Below are positions 1-7,802 of a DNA stretch of 64,000 bases, piece by piece. Location of the stretch: positions 1,736,001 through 1,800,000 of the forward strand of contig NZ_WNXD01000001.1 of NCBI RefSeq assembly GCF_014172375.1, given 5' to 3'. Under the pieces are notes generated by a model. It ran no database searches. It saw only the letters and a program-made list of their open reading frames with translations, and was not told the DNA's origin. The translations under genes and the position numbers were made by a program. Within the stretch, counting starts at the first letter, position 1. Every line of letters begins with the position of its first letter. This DNA is from Pedobacter planticolens. Lineage in GTDB: Bacteria > Bacteroidota > Bacteroidia > Sphingobacteriales > Sphingobacteriaceae.

Positions 1-1
1 G

Positions 2-157
2 GTTAAGGAAGGAGAACAATTTCTTTTAGCTGATGTTAAAACAAAACTTACTGATTGGAGCAATAAAAAGTGGGATACAACTTTAAAAGCCCTAACTGGA
101 AAAGGAGTTTTAAAAGTTACAAAAACTGATGATGGCTTATTTTTATCACGCAAGTAA
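2..157 (+). CDS. C-terminal fragment of an unidentified protein
   Basis: The left edge of the window cuts this gene. Fifty-one codons remain before a TAA at 155-157, and no start is visible. The fragment reads VKEGEQFLLADVKTKL and ends in GLFLSRK. Its helix-rich part followed by a short strand-like end (GVLKVTKTDDGLFLSRK) would suit a winged-helix-like tail, but that is a guess. It is followed by a clear intrinsic terminator at 214-248, which supports this being a real 3' end. The function cannot be given from this fragment. Confidence 0.6.
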   Translation, partial: VKEGEQFLLADVKTKLTDWSNKKWDTTLKALTGKGVLKVTKTDDGLFLSRK

Positions 158-213
158 TGGATAATTAGATATTCTAGTATAGATATCTCTTAACAAAAGC
201 ATAACAAAAACTT

Positions 214-248
214 AAAGGCTTACGGTATTAATTATCGTAAGCCTTTTT
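214..248 (+). terminator. Intrinsic terminator after the partial first gene
   Basis: An 11-bp perfect stem, AAAGGCTTACG (214-224) with CGTAAGCCTTT (236-246), encloses an 11-nt loop and runs into a T tract. It lies 56 bp after the stop of the partial gene and just upstream of the next ORF. Confidence 0.85.
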
Positions 249-280
249 TAATTTTAAGCCGTTAACCAATACTTCGTAAG

Positions 281-493
281 ATGAATAGTTCAAGTTTAGA
301 AATTACCGAAAATCAATACTGCATTAAATTGAGTAAAGATACATTTGATCTTTCCCTTGTTCGCCAATTAATAAAGCGCATACAAGCGGAAGAGCTATTT
401 TTTAGTCGTAAGAATGAGAGTTTAGACGATGATATCATCAGCAGAACATCATCAGAATATGATGAGAATTTTGATAGATTGTGCGATAAATAA
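281..493 (+). CDS. Small hypothetical acidic protein (70 aa)
   Basis: The ORF starts at an ATG 32 bp after a terminator hairpin, so it is likely a separate transcription unit. The product is small, soluble and acidic, with a cluster DDD near residue 50 and a helical middle (LSLVRQLIKRIQAEELFF). It has no signal peptide and no membrane segment. The size and charge resemble antitoxin-like or regulatory small proteins common in Bacteroidota, but no toxin partner follows: the next gene is convergent. I do not recognise the family. Confidence 0.55.
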   Translation: MNSSSLEITENQYCIKLSKDTFDLSLVRQLIKRIQAEELFFSRKNESLDDDIISRTSSEYDENFDRLCDK

Positions 494-601
494 GAAAGTC
501 TGAAGACCGAAAGTCCGAAGATATAGAATCAAAAAATCCGAGTGTCAAAAGTAATATTAACTTTCTGACTTCTCGGACTTTTCTGTCTTTCGCACTATTT
601 C
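494..601. repeat. Word-like inverted repeat between convergent genes
   Basis: The spacer is built from repeated AGTCCGAAG / CTTCTCGGACT words in opposite orientation. They can fold into a long imperfect hairpin between the two convergent genes. A similar AGTCCGAAAGTCCG text recurs at 57362-57396. It may act as a bidirectional terminator (inference). Confidence 0.55.
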
Positions 602-1144
602 TTAACGACTATAACGTACTTGCGTTTGTTTATCCATTAATCCCATCTGATCTTTCATTTGTTTAATTTGATCAGCTAGCAATTTATTTTTATCTGCTTT
701 TTTAGCTTCAGCAAGATACATTGTTGCTTCACGTTTATTTCTTTTTCCCATGGCAATACCTGCTAAGCTTAATTTAGCTAAAGCAACGTTATGATCCATG
801 TGTAAGCCTAAACTTAATGCTTGTTTGAAATATTTTTCAGATTTCATTGGTGCTTTTCTAGATTCGATTAATCCAATTAGCAAGTTATAATAACCGTGTT
901 GTACTCTATTTAATTCTTTTTCGTAATTCTTTATTCTTCCTAAAAATTGTTCAGCCTTTGGCATATTATCTTTACGCAAAAACCACTGAGCAATAAGCAT
1001 GTTTTCATTATAGAAATAAGTGATGAAAATAAAAATGCTAAGAAAGACTAAAAGTATTCCCCAACCCCAAAAACCGAAAATCATGAGTGCAATTGCTGCA
1101 CCTACAAAAGCGAAACCTATAATGAGACGTATTAAATTTGGCAT
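602..1144 (-). CDS. Two-pass membrane protein with TPR-like cytoplasmic tail
   Basis: Taking the ATG at 1144 (MPNLIRLIIGF) gives 180 residues; a longer reading would begin at a TTG at 1165. Two hydrophobic segments lie at about residues 5-24 and 27-46. A soluble, helix-rich tail follows, with alternating small and large residues (KAEQFLGRIKNYEKELNRV, then EKYFKQALSLGL) typical of tetratricopeptide-like repeats. The C-terminus is basic. The function is unknown; an inner-membrane scaffold is a fair guess. It is divergent from the thioredoxin-like gene at 1228, with about 80 bp between starts. Confidence 0.7.
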   Translation of the reverse strand: MPNLIRLIIGFAFVGAAIALMIFGFWGWGILLVFLSIFIFITYFYNENMLIAQWFLRKDNMPKAEQFLGRIKNYEKELNRVQHGYYNLLIGLIESRKAPMKSEKYFKQALSLGLHMDHNVALAKLSLAGIAMGKRNKREATMYLAEAKKADKNKLLADQIKQMKDQMGLMDKQTQVRYSR

Positions 1145-1227
1145 AGTTTTAAAATATTTGTGCAAATATCGTGTTTAAATACCAAAAATTAGATTTAAAA
1201 TTTATAATTTCAACAAAAAAATATAAT

Positions 1228-1752
1228 ATGAAGAACATATTAACAGGCCTAATCCTCTTATTTGCAATGAACGTAGGAGCGCAAGAATTAAACAAAAAAA
1301 TTGAAGATCCAAATAGACACAAACAAGTGATGTTGAACGAATGTACAAGAGAAGCGATTACGAGCTTTGCCGAATTTAAAGAAAGCTACGACCCTAATTA
1401 TGCTAATTATAAGCCAGATTCTACTTCATTAGATCAATTGAGCAAGCTTTTAAAAGGTAAAAAAGTAACCATTGTTTTAGGTACTTGGTGCGGTGATAGT
1501 AAATTTCAAGTTCCTCATTTTTTAAAAATTATGGATGCTTTAAAATTTGACATTGATAAAATTGAATTTATTGCTGTTGATGGTACAAAACATTGTGAAA
1601 ACGGTTTGATTGACAACCTTAAAATCACCAATGTACCTACCTTCATCTTTACAGATAAAAAAGGAACTGAGGTTGCTCGCATTACTGAAAGACCACAGGA
1701 AACTTTAGAAAAAGATATGCTTAAAGTATTAGCTGTTGCTAAAACAAAATAG
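1228..1752 (+). CDS. Exported thioredoxin-fold protein with a single-Cys WCGDS site
   Basis: The start at 1228 gives a signal peptide (MKNILTGLILLFAMNVGAQ) that a longer GTG-initiated reading would bury. The thioredoxin fold is recognisable from the strand VTIVLGTWCGDS at about residue 80 and the later cis-proline segment NVPTFIF. The usual CxxC is replaced by C-G-D-S, so only one cysteine of the redox pair remains. This variant is common in Bacteroidota thioredoxin-family proteins and argues against simple disulfide exchange. A periplasmic thiol or chaperone-like role is possible. It ends 2 bp before ung, so the two are probably co-transcribed. Confidence 0.75.
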   Translation: MKNILTGLILLFAMNVGAQELNKKIEDPNRHKQVMLNECTREAITSFAEFKESYDPNYANYKPDSTSLDQLSKLLKGKKVTIVLGTWCGDSKFQVPHFLKIMDALKFDIDKIEFIAVDGTKHCENGLIDNLKITNVPTFIFTDKKGTEVARITERPQETLEKDMLKVLAVAKTK

Positions 1753-1754
1753 GT

Positions 1755-2435
1755 ATGTCGACAGCTTTAGAGCCTGGATGGCTAAATGTTTTAAGCGATG
1801 AGCTAGAAAAACCGTACATTAAAGAATTGAAATCCTTTTTGCTGGAAGAAAAGCAAAAAGGATTTACTGTTTACCCCCAAGGTGCAGATATTTTTAATGC
1901 TTTTAATCACACTCCATTTGATAAGGTTAAAGTAGTTATTCTTGGACAAGACCCGTATCATGGTCAAAACCAAGCGCATGGATTATCATTTTCTGTTCAA
2001 AAAGGCGTCCCTACTCCTCCGTCTTTAAAAAACATGTATAAAGAATTGTTGGATGATATTGAGGGTTTCAAAATCCCGAATCATGGCAATTTAACTACAT
2101 GGGCAGATCAAGGGGTTTTATTACTCAATGCAACATTAACTGTTAGAGCTCATGAAGCGGGTTCTCATCAAAATAAAGGCTGGGAGAAATTTACAGATCA
2201 CGTAATTTCAGTTTTATCTGCTCAAAAAAGCGGCTTAGTATTTTTATTATGGGGACGATATGCTCAACAAAAAGAAAGTCTAATTGATACTCAAAAACAT
2301 CATGTACTTAAAGCTGCGCATCCATCACCATTTTCTGCATACAATGGCTTTTTCGGATCGAAGCACTTCTCAAAAGCCAACCAAATTCTTGTAAAGGAAG
2401 GGTTAAAACCAATTAATTGGCAAATTTCGGATTAA
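1755..2435 (+). CDS. ung: Uracil-DNA glycosylase
   Basis: This family 1 UDG removes uracil from DNA and starts base-excision repair. At 226 residues it is the normal length. The water-activating motif GQDPYHG is at residues 64-70, with Asp66 as the catalytic residue. The uracil-binding segment LLLNATLTVR is near residue 122. The leucine/histidine loop HPSPFSAYNGFFGSKHF begins at His189. The start ATG follows the previous stop by 2 bp. Confidence 0.97.
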   Translation: MSTALEPGWLNVLSDELEKPYIKELKSFLLEEKQKGFTVYPQGADIFNAFNHTPFDKVKVVILGQDPYHGQNQAHGLSFSVQKGVPTPPSLKNMYKELLDDIEGFKIPNHGNLTTWADQGVLLLNATLTVRAHEAGSHQNKGWEKFTDHVISVLSAQKSGLVFLLWGRYAQQKESLIDTQKHHVLKAAHPSPFSAYNGFFGSKHFSKANQILVKEGLKPINWQISD

Positions 2436-2456
2436 CTAATTTTGTAATTCTTAATT

Positions 2457-2927
2457 CTAGTACTCCAAAGGTACTATTGGTTCTTTTTTAGTAGTCGACA
2501 TAATCATCATCGTCTGGAATGTTTTTACAACAGAGATTTTGCTGATTTTATCCATAATTAAGCGTTCATAAGCCTTAATATCATTTACGTAAACTTTTAA
2601 TAAAAAATCTGCCTGACCAGTTACGTGATGGCATTCTGTAATCTCTTTAATCTGATTTACTTCATCTAAAAAGATTTGAATAGTATTGTTTTTATGAAAG
2701 TCTAATTGAACCTGAATAAAGGTTTTAATGCCTAATCCTAGTTTCTCTTCGTCAACTAAAGCATGATAGCTTTTAATATAGCCAGCCATTTCAAGCTTAC
2801 GCACTCTCTCTAATGTTGGAGCAGGAGATAAACCAATTTCTTGTGATAAGAGTAAATTGGTAATCCTTCCATTTTCTTGTAAGAGTTTAAGAATTTTAAA
2901 ATCGATTTTATCTAATTCTGTTGCCAT
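2457..2927 (-). CDS. Lrp/AsnC family transcriptional regulator
   Basis: The protein has 156 residues. An N-terminal helix-turn-helix (DFKILKLLQENGRITNLLLS, then SPAPTLERVRKLE) is followed by an AsnC/RAM ligand-binding domain (VTGQADFLLKVYVNDIKAYERL). This is the standard feast/famine regulator layout, which binds DNA as a dimer or octamer and senses an amino acid. It is divergent from the metal regulator at 3066 with 138 bp between starts. Its target cannot be read from the context. Confidence 0.93.
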   Translation of the reverse strand: MATELDKIDFKILKLLQENGRITNLLLSQEIGLSPAPTLERVRKLEMAGYIKSYHALVDEEKLGLGIKTFIQVQLDFHKNNTIQIFLDEVNQIKEITECHHVTGQADFLLKVYVNDIKAYERLIMDKISKISVVKTFQTMMIMSTTKKEPIVPLEY

Positions 2928-3029
2928 AAAATAGGGATTATGTTCAAAGGTAGCATACTAAGCTTAATAAGCCAAATTTTATTCTACAAACTCTCAAAAA
3001 TATTACTTTTTATTTTACAAAATATTTTT

Positions 3030-3056
3030 TAGATTTGTCTAAATTTAAAATTAGAC
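3030..3056 (+). promoter_or_regulatory. Promoter -7 box with overlapping inverted repeat (candidate metal-repressor operator)
   Basis: TAGATTTG (3030-3037) matches the Bacteroidota -7 consensus TAnnTTTG. Directly overlapping its last base is the inverted repeat GTCTAA-N8-TTAGAC (3037-3056), ten bases before the start codon of the DtxR/MntR-like gene. An AT-rich palindrome over the transcription start is where a DtxR-family repressor would sit. Autoregulation is inferred, not shown. Confidence 0.6.
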
Positions 3057-3065
3057 TAACAAAAA

Positions 3066-3716
3066 ATGCAATCGTATACTGAAGAGAATTATCTTAAAAT
3101 AATCTATCACCTTTCGGTAATTAGTAATCCGGTACAAACTAATGCCATAGCAGAACGTACGCAAACTAAAGCGGCATCGGTAACAGATATGCTTAAAAAG
3201 CTTTCAGATAAAGAATTGGTAGATTATGTAAAATACCAAGGTGTTACTTTAACAGAAAAAGGAAAGTTGATGGCAATTAATATTGTGAGAAAGCATCGCC
3301 TTTGGGAGGTTTTTTTAGTTGAGAAATTAAATTTTAAATGGGATGAAGTCCATGAAGTAGCGGAGGAGCTGGAACATATTAATTCGACTTTGTTAACTGA
3401 AAGGTTAGATGAATTTTTAGAATTTCCAAAAGTAGACCCTCATGGAGACCCAATACCAGATCAGTATGGGAATTTTGCAGATTTATCTTTTATCAAATTA
3501 AGCAAGCTTAAGGTTAATGATAAAGGAACAATAACAGGCGTAAGTGAACACTCCTCTCCCTTTTTAAAACATTTAGAAAAACTGGGGTTAACCTTGGGTA
3601 AAAAAATAGAAGTATCTGAAATTATAGATTTTGATGGTTCTGTGGAACTATTAATAGACTATAAAAAAATAAACATTAGCAGAGAAGTTGCACTACACAT
3701 TTTAATTAGCAAATAA
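3066..3716 (+). CDS. DtxR/MntR-family metal-dependent transcriptional regulator
   Basis: The protein has 216 residues in the usual order. A winged-helix DNA-binding domain (about 1-70, TEENYLKIIYHL at its head) is followed by the dimerisation/metal domain (RKHRLWEVFLVEKLNFKWDE, then EAEELEHINSTLLTERLDEFL-like helices, about 75-140). The DPHGDPIP metal-site loop and a C-terminal FeoA/SH3-like domain (150-216) complete it. The family represses Mn(II) or Fe(II) uptake genes when metal is plentiful. It stops 2 bp before an NRAMP transporter gene, which suggests Mn or Fe control of that transporter. The metal specificity is not settled by sequence alone. Confidence 0.93.
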   Translation: MQSYTEENYLKIIYHLSVISNPVQTNAIAERTQTKAASVTDMLKKLSDKELVDYVKYQGVTLTEKGKLMAINIVRKHRLWEVFLVEKLNFKWDEVHEVAEELEHINSTLLTERLDEFLEFPKVDPHGDPIPDQYGNFADLSFIKLSKLKVNDKGTITGVSEHSSPFLKHLEKLGLTLGKKIEVSEIIDFDGSVELLIDYKKINISREVALHILISK

Positions 3717-3718
3717 GC

Positions 3719-5578
3719 ATGAACCAGAAACAATCATTAAGCGAAGTACACCAAAGTGTGGCAACAGATAAACGCAAAGGCTGGAGAAGAATTTTAGCAT
3801 TTATTGGTCCAGCATATTTAGTTAGTGTTGGCTATATGGACCCAGGGAATTGGGCTACAGACATTGCTGGAGGTAGTAAATTTGGTTATCAGTTAATCTG
3901 GATCTTATTAATGTCTAACCTAATTGCACTTTTATTGCAATCTTTAAGTGCTCGATTAGGTATTGTTAGAGGATTAGATTTAGCACAAGCGTCAAGAAAT
4001 GCATATCCAAAATGGGTAAACTTTCCGCTGTTTATTTTAGCGCAAACGGCAATTATTGCATGTGATTTAGCTGAAGTAATTGGGATGGCAATTGGTTTAA
4101 ACTTACTATTTGGTTTGCCGTTAATTTGGGGGATTTCAATTACCATATTCGACACTGTTCTTTTACTATTTCTCTTAAACAAAGGAATGCGTAAAATGGA
4201 AGTCTTTATTGTTTCGATGGTTTTTATAGTTGGCGTTTCTTTTCTTGTCGAAATGTTTATTGTAGAGCCAAATTTAAAAGATGTGATAAAAGGTTTTGAA
4301 CCATCTATGCTTTCTGGGCAAGCCTTATACATCGCCATTGGTATTATTGGCGCCACCGTAATGCCTCATAATTTGTATCTACACTCTTCTTTAGTACAAA
4401 CTAGGAAATTTGAACGCGATGCCAAAGGAATAAAAGAAGCTATCAAATTTAATTTTATCGATACTGCAATTGCCTTAAATCTTGCATTTTTTGTAAATGC
4501 GGCTATCTTAATTTTAGCGGCGGCGGCTTTCTTTACTAACGGATTTCATGAAGTTGCCGAAATACAAGATGCACATAAATTATTGAGCCATATTTTCGGA
4601 CCAGTTGCTCCTGCTTTATTCGCCATTGCTTTAATTGCTGCTGGACAAAGTTCTACCATAACAGGAACTCTAGCTGGTCAGATTATCATGGAAGGGCATT
4701 TGAATTTAAGAATTCAGCCATGGTTACGTCGTTTAATTACACGGTTATTAGCCATTATACCAGCATTTTTTACCATTTTATTATTTGGAAATGATGCTTT
4801 AGGTGGTTTATTAATATTAAGTCAGGTGGTATTAAGTTTACAGTTGGGTTTTGCCATCATTCCGTTAATACACCTTACTTCTGACAAAAAAGAAATGAAA
4901 GATTTTACCATTAAAACTTGGGTAAAAGTTCTGGCATGGATGAGTGCTGTAGTAATTGTTAGTTTAAACATTAAATTGGTTGTCGAAGAAATCTCAGGCT
5001 GGATTGCCGAGTCAAATGGATGGTATATTTATGCAATTGTAATTCCTCTTGCGGTTGCGATTGGTTTGTTACTAATCTACATTTTCATCTATCCATTTAT
5101 TAATAAAAATCAACGAATTGGAAATGTACCACACGGAGATGCTTTAGCAATTGAGCATGTGGATAAAATCAATTATAAAAAGATTGGTATTACTGTAGAT
5201 TTCTCTAAAAATGACCGAAATACTATTCGCCATGCGCTAATTCAAGGTGGTAAAGAAGCGCATTATTACCTCATTCATGTTGTTGAAACAGCAGCAGCCC
5301 GTTATCTCGGCAAAAATGTAATGGATCACGAAACTCAAACAGATACTGAAAATTTAGAAAAGTATAGTCTTAATTTAAAGGATTTAGGTTATGAATCTAG
5401 TTCTCATATTGGATTTGGGGGGACAGCAAAAGCCATAGCTGAAATTAGCGAGCAAAATGGAATTGAGTTATTAGTGATGGGCGCTCATGGTCACAAAGGC
5501 TTGAAGGACTTAATTTTTGGTACAACTGTAGATTCTGTTCGACATAAAGTGAATATTCCAGTTTTAATTGTAAGGTAA
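3719..5578 (+). CDS. mntH: NRAMP divalent metal transporter fused to a universal stress (UspA) domain
   Basis: Residues about 25-460 form an NRAMP proton-coupled Mn/Fe importer. The TM1 metal-binding motif is present as MDPGNWATD and the TM6 motif as MPHNLYLHSSL. After the last membrane helix a soluble domain of about 140 residues follows (KINYKKIGITVDFSKNDRN to the end). It has the UspA nucleotide-binding signature GAHGHKGLKDLIFG and ends in VNIPVLIVR. Ordinary MntH proteins are about 410-450 residues, so this 619-residue protein carries an added cytoplasmic domain. It probably couples transport to ATP/AMP or stress state (inference). It lies between the metal regulator and an outer-membrane-type protein in one operon. 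Confidence 0.93.
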   Translation: MNQKQSLSEVHQSVATDKRKGWRRILAFIGPAYLVSVGYMDPGNWATDIAGGSKFGYQLIWILLMSNLIALLLQSLSARLGIVRGLDLAQASRNAYPKWVNFPLFILAQTAIIACDLAEVIGMAIGLNLLFGLPLIWGISITIFDTVLLLFLLNKGMRKMEVFIVSMVFIVGVSFLVEMFIVEPNLKDVIKGFEPSMLSGQALYIAIGIIGATVMPHNLYLHSSLVQTRKFERDAKGIKEAIKFNFIDTAIALNLAFFVNAAILILAAAAFFTNGFHEVAEIQDAHKLLSHIFGPVAPALFAIALIAAGQSSTITGTLAGQIIMEGHLNLRIQPWLRRLITRLLAIIPAFFTILLFGNDALGGLLILSQVVLSLQLGFAIIPLIHLTSDKKEMKDFTIKTWVKVLAWMSAVVIVSLNIKLVVEEISGWIAESNGWYIYAIVIPLAVAIGLLLIYIFIYPFINKNQRIGNVPHGDALAIEHVDKINYKKIGITVDFSKNDRNTIRHALIQGGKEAHYYLIHVVETAAARYLGKNVMDHETQTDTENLEKYSLNLKDLGYESSSHIGFGGTAKAIAEISEQNGIELLVMGAHGHKGLKDLIFGTTVDSVRHKVNIPVLIVR

Positions 5579-5579
5579 G

Positions 5580-6410
5580 ATGAAAAAAATAATACTACTA
5601 TTAATTATCGCTACAGTTACACAGAGTGATGCTTTTAGCCAAACTGAAACTCAAAAAAAATATACATTATTTAATCCAGTACCACGAGAAAAAATGCGTG
5701 ATATGTCTACAGATAGGCCAGATATAACCGAAAGTCCTAATTCTGTTGATGCAGGCCATTTTCAAATTGAAACGGATTTATTTAAAACAACACGCAATAA
5801 AAGCAATGGAATTACATCAATAGAGAATAATTATAATTTAGCTAATTTAAAGTTAGGATTAACACATAATACAGATTTACAATTAGTTGTTGGAACTTAT
5901 GTTAACTCATATGAAAAAGATGCAGTAGATAAAAAATTTAATACTTCTTCTGGCTTTGGCGATTTAACAATTCGTATAAAACATAATTTATGGGGAAATG
6001 ATGGTAGCAAAACTGCTTTTGCTTTAATGCCGTACATCAATTTACCAACGAGCAAGGAAAATAAAAATATTGAAGGTGGAATTGTGTTTCCTTTGAGTGT
6101 GGATTTAGGAAATGATTTTGGTTTTGGCACACAGGTACAAGTTGATGTTTTAAAATCTGTTCAAAAAAGCGGGTATCATGCTGGCATTTTGCAATCTGTT
6201 GTACTAGGTAAAGAGTTGACTAAGTCTTTGGAAACATTTGTTGAAAGCTACTATAACTATGATTTTGAAGATAAAAAGTTCGACTTATCATTTAATGGAG
6301 GTTTTGGATATTCGGTCACGAAAAATTTAAAATTTGATGCAGGATTTAATCTTGGATTGACCAAAAACACAGATAAAGTTTATTTTATCGGCTTTTCTTT
6401 CAGATATTAG
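5580..6410 (+). CDS. Outer-membrane beta-barrel-type protein (phenol MetA pathway/transporter family)
   Basis: A signal peptide (MKKIILLLIIATVTQSDAFS) precedes a 255-residue mature chain. The chain shows alternating strand patterns and a C-terminal aromatic end (VYFIGFSFRY), as in outer-membrane barrels. The opening DRPDITESPNSVDAGHFQIE and the GFGDLTIRIKHNLWG segment match the family annotated as transporter / putative MetA-pathway phenol degradation protein. It starts 1 bp after mntH and so sits in the metal operon. An outer-membrane role in metal entry or export is suggested by position only. Confidence 0.8.
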   Translation: MKKIILLLIIATVTQSDAFSQTETQKKYTLFNPVPREKMRDMSTDRPDITESPNSVDAGHFQIETDLFKTTRNKSNGITSIENNYNLANLKLGLTHNTDLQLVVGTYVNSYEKDAVDKKFNTSSGFGDLTIRIKHNLWGNDGSKTAFALMPYINLPTSKENKNIEGGIVFPLSVDLGNDFGFGTQVQVDVLKSVQKSGYHAGILQSVVLGKELTKSLETFVESYYNYDFEDKKFDLSFNGGFGYSVTKNLKFDAGFNLGLTKNTDKVYFIGFSFRY

Positions 6411-6419
6411 CGCTTTATT

Positions 6420-6869
6420 ATGAAAAACGACATCCAAATAAAGAATAAAAGAGCCTACTTTGATTACCATGTTTTAGAAAGTTTTATTGCCGGAATTGCT
6501 TTATTGGGCACCGAAATTAAAGCAATAAGACAGGGTAAAGCAAACATGACGGATGCTTTTTGTATGTTTATTGGCGATGTATTGTATGTAAGAAATCTCC
6601 ATATTTCAGAATATAGCCACAGCTCTTTTCATCACCATGATATTAAAAGAGACCGAGTTTTACTCCTTAAAAAGAAAGAACTTAAAAAGCTAAAGGTTAA
6701 AGGCGAAGAAAAAGGTTACACCATTGTTCCATTACGAATTTTTACCAACGAGAGGGGTTTTGCGAAAATAGAAATCGCACTAGCACAAGGTAAAAAAGAG
6801 TTTGATAAACGCGATAGCATTAAAGATCGTGAAAGCAAACGTGAAATGGATAGAGCGATGAAGGTTTAG
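6420..6869 (+). CDS. smpB: SsrA-binding protein SmpB
   Basis: SmpB binds tmRNA and carries it to stalled ribosomes for trans-translation. The 149-residue protein has the family core IKNKRAYFDYHVLESFIAGI, the GTEIKAIRQGKANMTDAF segment and the basic C-terminal tail (KEFDKRDSIKDRESKREMDR) that enters the mRNA channel. It follows the preceding gene by 9 bp and is probably on the same transcript. The tmRNA gene itself is not in this window. Confidence 0.96.
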   Translation: MKNDIQIKNKRAYFDYHVLESFIAGIALLGTEIKAIRQGKANMTDAFCMFIGDVLYVRNLHISEYSHSSFHHHDIKRDRVLLLKKKELKKLKVKGEEKGYTIVPLRIFTNERGFAKIEIALAQGKKEFDKRDSIKDRESKREMDRAMKV

Positions 6870-6962
6870 TTTATTAGTCATTGGTTCATTTGTGTCATTG
6901 GTTCATTAGTGTAAAGCGCTTGACCCAATGAACTAATGAGCTATTTCAACAAGTGAACTAAT
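6870..6962. repeat. TTCATTGGTTCATTAG-type inverted repeat between smpB and pcm
   Basis: The spacer between these convergent genes carries GTCATTGGTTCATTAGTG and, after a short gap, CCCAATGAACTAATGAGC in the opposite orientation. This makes a long imperfect hairpin. The same vocabulary recurs at 58592-58630 and 61170-61200. It probably acts as a bidirectional terminator (inference). Confidence 0.6.
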
Positions 6963-7619
6963 TTACCACGCTTGATCTCCAACTAATGGCACAAATCTAA
7001 ATGTATCAAGTTCTATTCTATCAAAGTCATTTTCGCTAACGCGGATAACGGTAATCATTTTTTGAGATTTTTCATCCCCTACTGGGATAACCAAAATACC
7101 ACCAATTTTTAATTGTTTTAATAGAACTTCTGGAACAAACGGAGCGCCAGCAGTTACAATAATTTTAGCATACGGAGCATGTTCTTCAATACCTTTAGAA
7201 CCATCACCAAGAAAAAAATTAGCTTTATAGCCCATTCCTGGTAATACTTTTAGCGTATGAGCGTAAATACTTGGCTGACGTTCGATAGTGAAGACTTTCG
7301 CTCCTAACTCCATCAAAATACAAGTTTGGTAACCAGAACCTGTCCCAATTTCTAGCACTTTATCGCCTTTTTGAATGTGTAATAATTCCGTTTGGTAAGC
7401 AACAGTATAAGGCTGAGAAATAGTTTGTCCATCCCCTATCGGGAAAGCAATATCTTTATAAGCTTGGTTCCAAAAAGTTTCGTCAAAGAAGAAATGGCGT
7501 GGCACTTTACCAATTGCTTTTAAAACGCGTTGATCTGAAATACCTCTTTCTTTTAGCAACTCAACTAGCTTTTTTCTCGCCCCTTGCTCTCTGTAATTAT
7601 CTATAAATTTATATGCCAT
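6963..7619 (-). CDS. pcm: Protein-L-isoaspartate O-methyltransferase
   Basis: PCMT uses S-adenosylmethionine to methylate isoaspartyl residues in aged proteins and start their repair. The 218-residue protein carries the SAM-binding motif VLEIGTGSGYQTCIL at about residues 80-94. The upstream GDGQTISQPYTVAYQ substrate loop and the later ITVTAGAP-like strand (KIIVTAGAPFVPEVLL) are also present. The start ATG (MAYKFIDNYREQG) is unambiguous. It is convergent with smpB. Confidence 0.95.
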   Translation of the reverse strand: MAYKFIDNYREQGARKKLVELLKERGISDQRVLKAIGKVPRHFFFDETFWNQAYKDIAFPIGDGQTISQPYTVAYQTELLHIQKGDKVLEIGTGSGYQTCILMELGAKVFTIERQPSIYAHTLKVLPGMGYKANFFLGDGSKGIEEHAPYAKIIVTAGAPFVPEVLLKQLKIGGILVIPVGDEKSQKMITVIRVSENDFDRIELDTFRFVPLVGDQAW

Positions 7620-7742
7620 CTGGGCTCAAAAATAGTTTTTTGAGCTCTAATGTACCTAAATTCTCACGATTTTAAATGTAATTAATAGCTAACGAACACA
7701 AAATCAACCTTAAAAAATTATTCTTGACAGTATGCGAACGCA

Positions 7743-7775
7743 TTGCTTGTAAGTGGTAAATAATTTCTATTTTTG
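7743..7775 (+). promoter_or_regulatory. Promoter for the 7803 gene
   Basis: TATTTTTG at 7768-7775 matches the -7 consensus TAnnTTTG, with TTG triplets 18-22 bp upstream (7743-7749). Transcription would begin near 7782. That rules out the longer TTG start at 7773 and supports the ATG at 7803. Confidence 0.6.
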
Positions 7776-7802
7776 AAATTGAAATTATTTATCTTCATCC
7801 CT

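Noticed and set aside
281..493. Toxin-antitoxin pair
   Set aside because: The small acidic protein resembles an antitoxin in size, but no adjacent toxin-like ORF is present.
3889..4356. 155-codon minus-strand frame within the NRAMP gene
   Set aside because: The opposite strand encodes conserved transporter helices; the composition is that of an antisense shadow.
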